Below are positions 63,367 through 64,000 of a stretch of DNA of 64,000 nt, piece by piece. Position 1 is the stretch's first letter. Every line of letters starts with the position of its first letter. Made by a program: the position numbers and the translations under genes. The stretch is from Streptomyces taklimakanensis (GTDB lineage Bacteria; Actinomycetota; Actinomycetes; Streptomycetales; Streptomycetaceae), in contig NZ_WIXO01000001.1 in NCBI RefSeq assembly GCF_009709575.1, forward strand, positions 3,288,001-3,352,000. The letters run 5' to 3'. Under the pieces are notes generated by a model, which did not search any database, had not been told where the DNA came from, and worked only from the letters and a program-made list of their open reading frames with translations.

Positions 63367-64000
63367 ATGTCGGCGATCCGGCTGCTGGTACTGGGCGCGG
63401 TGCGTCAGCACGGGCGGGCCCACGGCTACCAGGTCCGCAACGACCTGGAGTTCTGGGGCGCCCACGAATGGTCCAACGCCAAGCCGGGGTCGATCTACCA
63501 CGCCCTCAAGCAGATGGCCCGGCAGGGCCTACTGGTCGCCCACGAGACGGCCCCCAGCACGGCCGGCGGCCCGCCGCGCACGGAGTACGAACTGACGGAC
63601 GCGGGAGAGGCGGAGTACCACAGGCTGCTGCGCTGGGCGCTCCTGGCGCACGACGAGAAGCCGGACGTCCTGACAGCCGGGGTCGGCTTCATCGTGGACC
63701 TGCCCCGCCCGGAGGCGATCGACCTGCTCAGGCGGCGGGTGGCGGCCCTGGAGGAGTGGGCCGACGAGGTCGAGCGGCACTGGACCCCGCGGGGCGCCCC
63801 GGAGGAGTGGGGGCACATCGGCGAGGTCATGGGGTTGTGGGTGCACACCGCCACCAGCGGCGCCGAGTGGACCCGCGGGCTGATCGAGCGCCTGGAGGGG
63901 GGCGCGTACGTGATGGCGGGCGAGGGCGAGCGCTCGATCGAGGTGCTGCCCGAGGGCGCCCCCGGCCCGTCCGCCGCGAGGCCCGCGCCCGGACCGTCCG
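63367..64000 (+). CDS. PadR-family regulator (cut by window end)
   Basis: At least 211 residues; the stop lies beyond the window. PadR winged helix: AIRLLVLGAVRQHGRAHGYQ, NAKPGSIYHALKQMARQGLL, RTEYELTDAGEAEYHRLLRW, then the vir-type dimer helix PEAIDLLRRRVAALEEWADE. Probably represses an adjacent transporter or detoxification gene to the right, not visible here. Confidence 0.85.
   Translation, partial: MSAIRLLVLGAVRQHGRAHGYQVRNDLEFWGAHEWSNAKPGSIYHALKQMARQGLLVAHETAPSTAGGPPRTEYELTDAGEAEYHRLLRWALLAHDEKPDVLTAGVGFIVDLPRPEAIDLLRRRVAALEEWADEVERHWTPRGAPEEWGHIGEVMGLWVHTATSGAEWTRGLIERLEGGAYVMAGEGERSIEVLPEGAPGPSAARPAPGPS

Noticed and set aside
62543..63595. 350-residue frame overlapping the DinB gene
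   Set aside because: Arg/Gly/Pro-rich out-of-frame shadow; the DinB frame has a ribosome site and conserved histidines.

Overview
The window is high-GC actinobacterial DNA, almost certainly from a Streptomyces chromosome. Evidence: GTG starts and ATGA/GTGA stop-start overlaps throughout, WhiB-like proteins, an Mbl-type actin homologue, a CebR-type operator, an XRE/DUF397/ATPase (whiJ-type) cassette and a LAXTG surface protein. It has two parts: the right-hand part of an integrated mobile element (about 1-37,499) and ordinary host chromosome (37,500-64,000).

The mobile element is read almost entirely on the minus strand, so its 5' (early) end is at the right. From right to left it holds: half of a tRNA-Thr(CGU) gene as attachment site (37,457-37,499) with putative arm-type repeats; an excisionase-like protein; a WhiB-like protein; a phage-type replication module (initiator with an iteron origin inside its gene, DnaC-like loader, DnaB helicase); two orphan DNA methyltransferases; a sigma-like factor; many tiny zinc-ribbon proteins; a second, larger WhiB-like protein; a single plus-strand GntR/UTRA regulator (KorSA type); then a Streptomyces conjugation module (Spd-like membrane proteins, DUF2637 protein, Lys/Pro-rich protein, TraB/FtsK-like translocase, and an array of TGGCAG repeats that could be the clt transfer site); then phage packaging and head genes (ParB-like nuclease, small and large terminase, portal, MuF/protease fusion). 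Capsid, tail, lysis and integrase genes are not seen and would lie left of position 1. The element is thus a phage/conjugative-element hybrid.

The element carries a dispersed family of about 25-bp imperfect palindromes (GCAAGT-N10-ACTTGC type). At least seven of them overlap the -35 box of an almost identical promoter (TTGNGC, 17-18 bp, TACNNT), usually with a second palindrome copy just downstream of the -10 box. This looks like a multi-operator repressor circuit comparable in logic to the conserved inverted repeats of phage phiC31. A second, two-member promoter-like motif precedes the structural and the terminase/ParB operons.

The host part contains: a PASTA-like membrane protein; an RNA-repair operon (methyltransferase, archease, DUF2267 protein, RtcB ligase); a CebR-box-controlled lytic polysaccharide monooxygenase; a lipoprotein; a DUF6882-like protein; a sortase-type surface protein; an enoyl-CoA hydratase; a MerR regulator divergent from a class IV aminotransferase; a VOC protein; a four-gene operon that starts with a 61-residue peptide and continues with two translationally coupled uncharacterised proteins and a class-C beta-lactamase-like hydrolase (possible peptide natural-product system); an SRPBCC protein; Mbl; an ABC exporter with a MerR-type promoter; an ArsR regulator; a whiJ-type DUF397/ATPase/XRE cassette with shared 12-bp-periodic repeats; a DinB protein; and a PadR regulator cut by the window end. 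Family names are from recognition of the translated sequences; no database search was possible.
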